In this document: positions 61,495 through 64,000 of the stretch, in pieces
Layout: every line of letters starts with the position of its first letter
Position numbering within the stretch: position 1 is the stretch's first letter
NCBI RefSeq assembly: GCF_009730915.1
Contig: NC_052488.1
Coordinates: 22,376,305-22,440,304 of the forward strand
DNA length: 64,000 nucleotides
Source: Dioscorea cayenensis subsp. rotundata
Taxonomy: Eukaryota; Streptophyta; Magnoliopsida; Dioscoreales; Dioscoreaceae
Direction of reading: 5' to 3'
Translations under genes and position numbers: made by a program
The notes under the pieces: model-generated
What the model was told of the DNA's origin: nothing
The model's database searches: none
What the model saw: only the letters and a program-made list of their open reading frames with translations

Positions 61495-61930
61495 TGGCAA
61501 AATATTTTCTGTGAACATTCACAGAACGTCCACAAAGAAAAAAAAAATTAAAAAAATTAGAAGAGAAAGAAAGACACCAACTAGAAAAAGATGGTGAGTG
61601 ATAGTGGCTGAAGATTATCTTGGGTTTATAAATAGTAGGTGCGGTGGTTGATTGGTTGGTTATAAAAAAAATTCAGACATTTATAATAAAAATATTAGGC
61701 ATCATTTTGTATAATATAATTGTTTATAGTATTATGCATGAATGTGCATCCCATTTACATTATTTATAGCACTTTATCTAGTATTGTTTATGATATTATT
61801 GATGTCACTATTTATACCAACGAGTGATTTGCAATTGTTTCATTCACATCTAATGTCAGATATAAAAATGTTCATAGAATTATTATCTACGGACGTCTTT
61901 TATAAACAGATGATCTCTCTTTCTCTTTTG
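61495..61930. mobile_element. MITE-like non-autonomous repeat candidate
   Basis: The left end carries a compact hairpin (TTCTGTGAA and TTCACAGAA, 2-bp loop) and then GGACG on the complement. The right end reads TCTACGGACGTCTTTTATAA. The body has iterated TGTTTATAG/TATTTATAG-type words. This resembles small DNA-transposon derivatives. Borders and target duplication are not established. Confidence 0.3.
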
Positions 61931-63450
61931 TCTACATGGGTGTGTTTCGTTGTAAAGCAATTAAATGTACTTTCACTTTTAATCATATATATTCATTTTA
62001 CCAGAAATCAACTGATAAACTATATGTGCATCTACCTCACCAAACTCCCCTCATATTCTACCAACCAAGTCACCAACCTTAATTCCAATCTCGTTAGTAT
62101 GACAGGCCATGAATTTTAGCCAAGGACTATGTGTTTTTTTTTTTTTTTTTTAAGAGAACGAATGATCAAGAAAGAGGATTGAATAACGATGGATGCTCAC
62201 ATCCACTTCATTTTGTAATGCTATTCAACATATTTCTTCGCCCTAAGTAGCATTAGTACTAGTACTAATACTAGAGAGTGAGAGATGGTGACTTTTTTAT
62301 ATATTACTAACTTTTTTTCACATAAAAAAAAATTAAGTGATTTTAGATTAAAAATAAGAGGAAATAAGGACTTCGTGGCAAATCAATGTACCCAAATATA
62401 CAACACATAGACATATTGTTGTAATTTTTTTTAGTAATATAATATAATATAATATAAGTAATAATACTATCAAATGCAAACTCAAACATGTATCATTATA
62501 TCAACCAGACCACATTTGAGCAATATAATTACAATAAAAAAAAGTTTCATAAAAATCAATTTGAACCTCGTCCAGGTTTGAAAGACACAAGAGATTTATC
62601 ATTAAAAGGTTATAATTAATAATATATCATTCAGGGCAGGGCACACGTGACAAATTTTAATTACTCTTACATATTAACCTATTTTATAGGATAAATTTAT
62701 AAGAATTGTTAAATCAAATCATTGTATTTTTGTGTTCTTTGGCACTTTTTTCATGGACCAACGCTTGTCATGATATCATTCCTAAAATAATAACAATAAT
62801 AATAATAATAATAAAAATAAAGGTGGAGGTAATTTGCCACTTGTAGCATGGCAGAGGAAAAGAGAAAGCTGGCCAATCACCATACAAATTGCATCCAATA
62901 AGATTCCAACCCATTGGCTTAATTATCTAGTCATTTCTTAGAATCAAAAAATAAAAAAATAAAAAATTACAGATCCAACGGTTGAAGCACATGATACATG
63001 AGGCAGGAGAGCCGTACGATGTGATTCAATAATAAAAAGTTCTAAAAAAGACAAAGAAAAGGATTCCCTTCTATCAAAGAGAGGTGTACCAATCTAAAAA
63101 AAAAACAAAGCGTCTAGTGCCATCGCCAAACGGAAAAGACCAAAATGAAAACGCCACAATGACAGACATGAGGACTTCACAGAGCAAGCAAAAGCACAAG
63201 GAATCCATGGATATTTTCCATTACCTTCCGTATAGAATTTGAATGCGTTTGCTTTGCCTTTGTGTTTTCATTTGAATGGAATAATAGTTAATACTGCTTA
63301 CTTTTTCTATTTGCCTGATTCAATTAGTGAAAAACGTACACATGTTACTTTATCTTTATTATAATTTAGTGTGTTATTTGCGAAATATAAATTTTATTAA
63401 AATTAATGAAAATGAAATGAATGATAAAATAAAAATATAGAAATTAGCTA

Positions 63451-63631
63451 AAGGGATTGTAGCCTAGCGGTACCCCAGGTACTCTCGTTGGAGGAGACGC
63501 GAGTTCGATTCGCCTTGACCGCGCTCCCCAGTTTCAAGAGAGTGAGGACGTTGTGGTAATTCCCCCGCCCACGTACGCCCCTGAGAGTTGGCGCTTGTCG
63601 CCCTACATCAAATATATATATATATATATAA
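63451..63631 (+). mobile_element. tRNA-derived SINE
   Basis: An RNA polymerase III A box TAGCCTAGCGG lies at 63460-63470 and a B box GTTCGATTC at 63503-63511, 43 bases apart as in tRNA-derived promoters. The body continues with a GC-rich unrelated part to about 63608 and ends in a (TA)n tail at 63612-63630. No tRNA cloverleaf closes around the boxes, so this is a SINE and not a tRNA gene. Target duplications were not clear. Confidence 0.75.
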
Positions 63632-64000
63632 ATTAATATTAAAACATACATTATCATCGATATTAAAAAAAAAAAGAGAACCGACAACATAAAAAATACA
63701 AATATGAAGTCTAAAGTAGACGGGACAAATAGTCTGGTATGTTATTGTCACTTCCACCAATATTGATGAATATATCATTAAATATATTAGATCCAGAAGG
63801 GGTGGTTGTTGAAAATAACCTCTTTTAGTAATTGTGCTTGTTTGTATATTATATTTTTATTAAGTAATTAATGTAGTGTTTGTATCTGTATTTGTATTTT
63901 TTATCAATCAGATTTTTATTTTATATTTAATAAATATTTATAATAAATATAAAAATTAAAACTATATTTTAAATAGTATATTATTTAAATTTAATGGTTA
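63632..64000. other. AT-rich end of the window
   Basis: No gene, RNA or repeat recognised beyond A/T-rich tracts. Confidence 0.5.

Larger units (their letters stand above)
59657..63450. other. AT-rich spacer with repeats
   Basis: No gene supported. Holds a tRNA-like A-box relic near 59780-59816, CACGTG at 60374-60379 and 62644-62649, a (TA)n run at 60509-60538, a MITE-like segment at 61495-61930, and (AAT)n near 62788-62815. A less AT-rich stretch at 61205-61440 shows no recognisable protein or RNA. Confidence 0.5.

Noticed and set aside
63454-63530. A genuine tRNA gene at the Pol III boxes
   Set aside because: The acceptor stem does not pair and the sequence continues into a SINE body with a TA tail.

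Overview
This is nuclear DNA of a flowering plant. Most genes are interrupted by short, AT-rich GT-AG introns. Intergenic DNA is very AT-rich, with many long (TA)n and (GA)n runs. Every protein family recognised is plant-specific or has a close plant member. The species cannot be read from the sequence.

Layout, left to right: a GPR107-like seven-transmembrane protein (minus, one exon); an 18-exon coiled-coil protein (plus); an intronless EXO70 exocyst subunit (minus); about 5 kb of AT-rich spacer holding a 150-bp tandem repeat; a decayed mobile element at about 18.06-22.87 kb carrying a plant-mobile-domain-like ORF and dozens of GTTTAA motifs; more AT-rich spacer; ribosomal protein L35 (plus); a monoacylglycerol-lipase-like hydrolase (plus); a membrane-anchored UDP-glucuronate decarboxylase (plus); a NaKR-type heavy-metal-domain protein (minus); a spacer; a DUF4378/TRM-like protein (minus); Elongator subunit ELP5 (plus); an M50B-like membrane protein (minus); a spacer with a roughly 197-bp tandem repeat; the chloroplast TPR protein SLOW GREEN 1 (minus); a 95-residue plant-specific TIGR01589-type protein (minus); and about 4.6 kb of spacer ending in a tRNA-derived SINE. 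Exon models were built by hand from splice signals, reading frame and remembered family sequences.

These are housekeeping and cell-biology genes with no evident joint pathway. Common promoter themes are visible: TGGGCC/T (site II) plus AAACCCTA (telo-box) elements before RPL35 and SG1, CACGTG clusters near the first and last genes, and CT-rich leaders at three minus-strand genes.

The points most worth a second look are: a textbook U12-type AT-AC intron in the UDP-glucuronate decarboxylase gene; the mobile element whose non-coding parts are saturated with GTTTAA, with the complementary orientation appearing at the far end; an exon-junction phase conflict in ELP5; a GC-AG intron in the coiled-coil gene; two medium-length tandem arrays; and an apparently gene-less ABRE/TATA promoter. 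No previously undescribed biochemical system is evident. The iterated-motif element is the nearest candidate.
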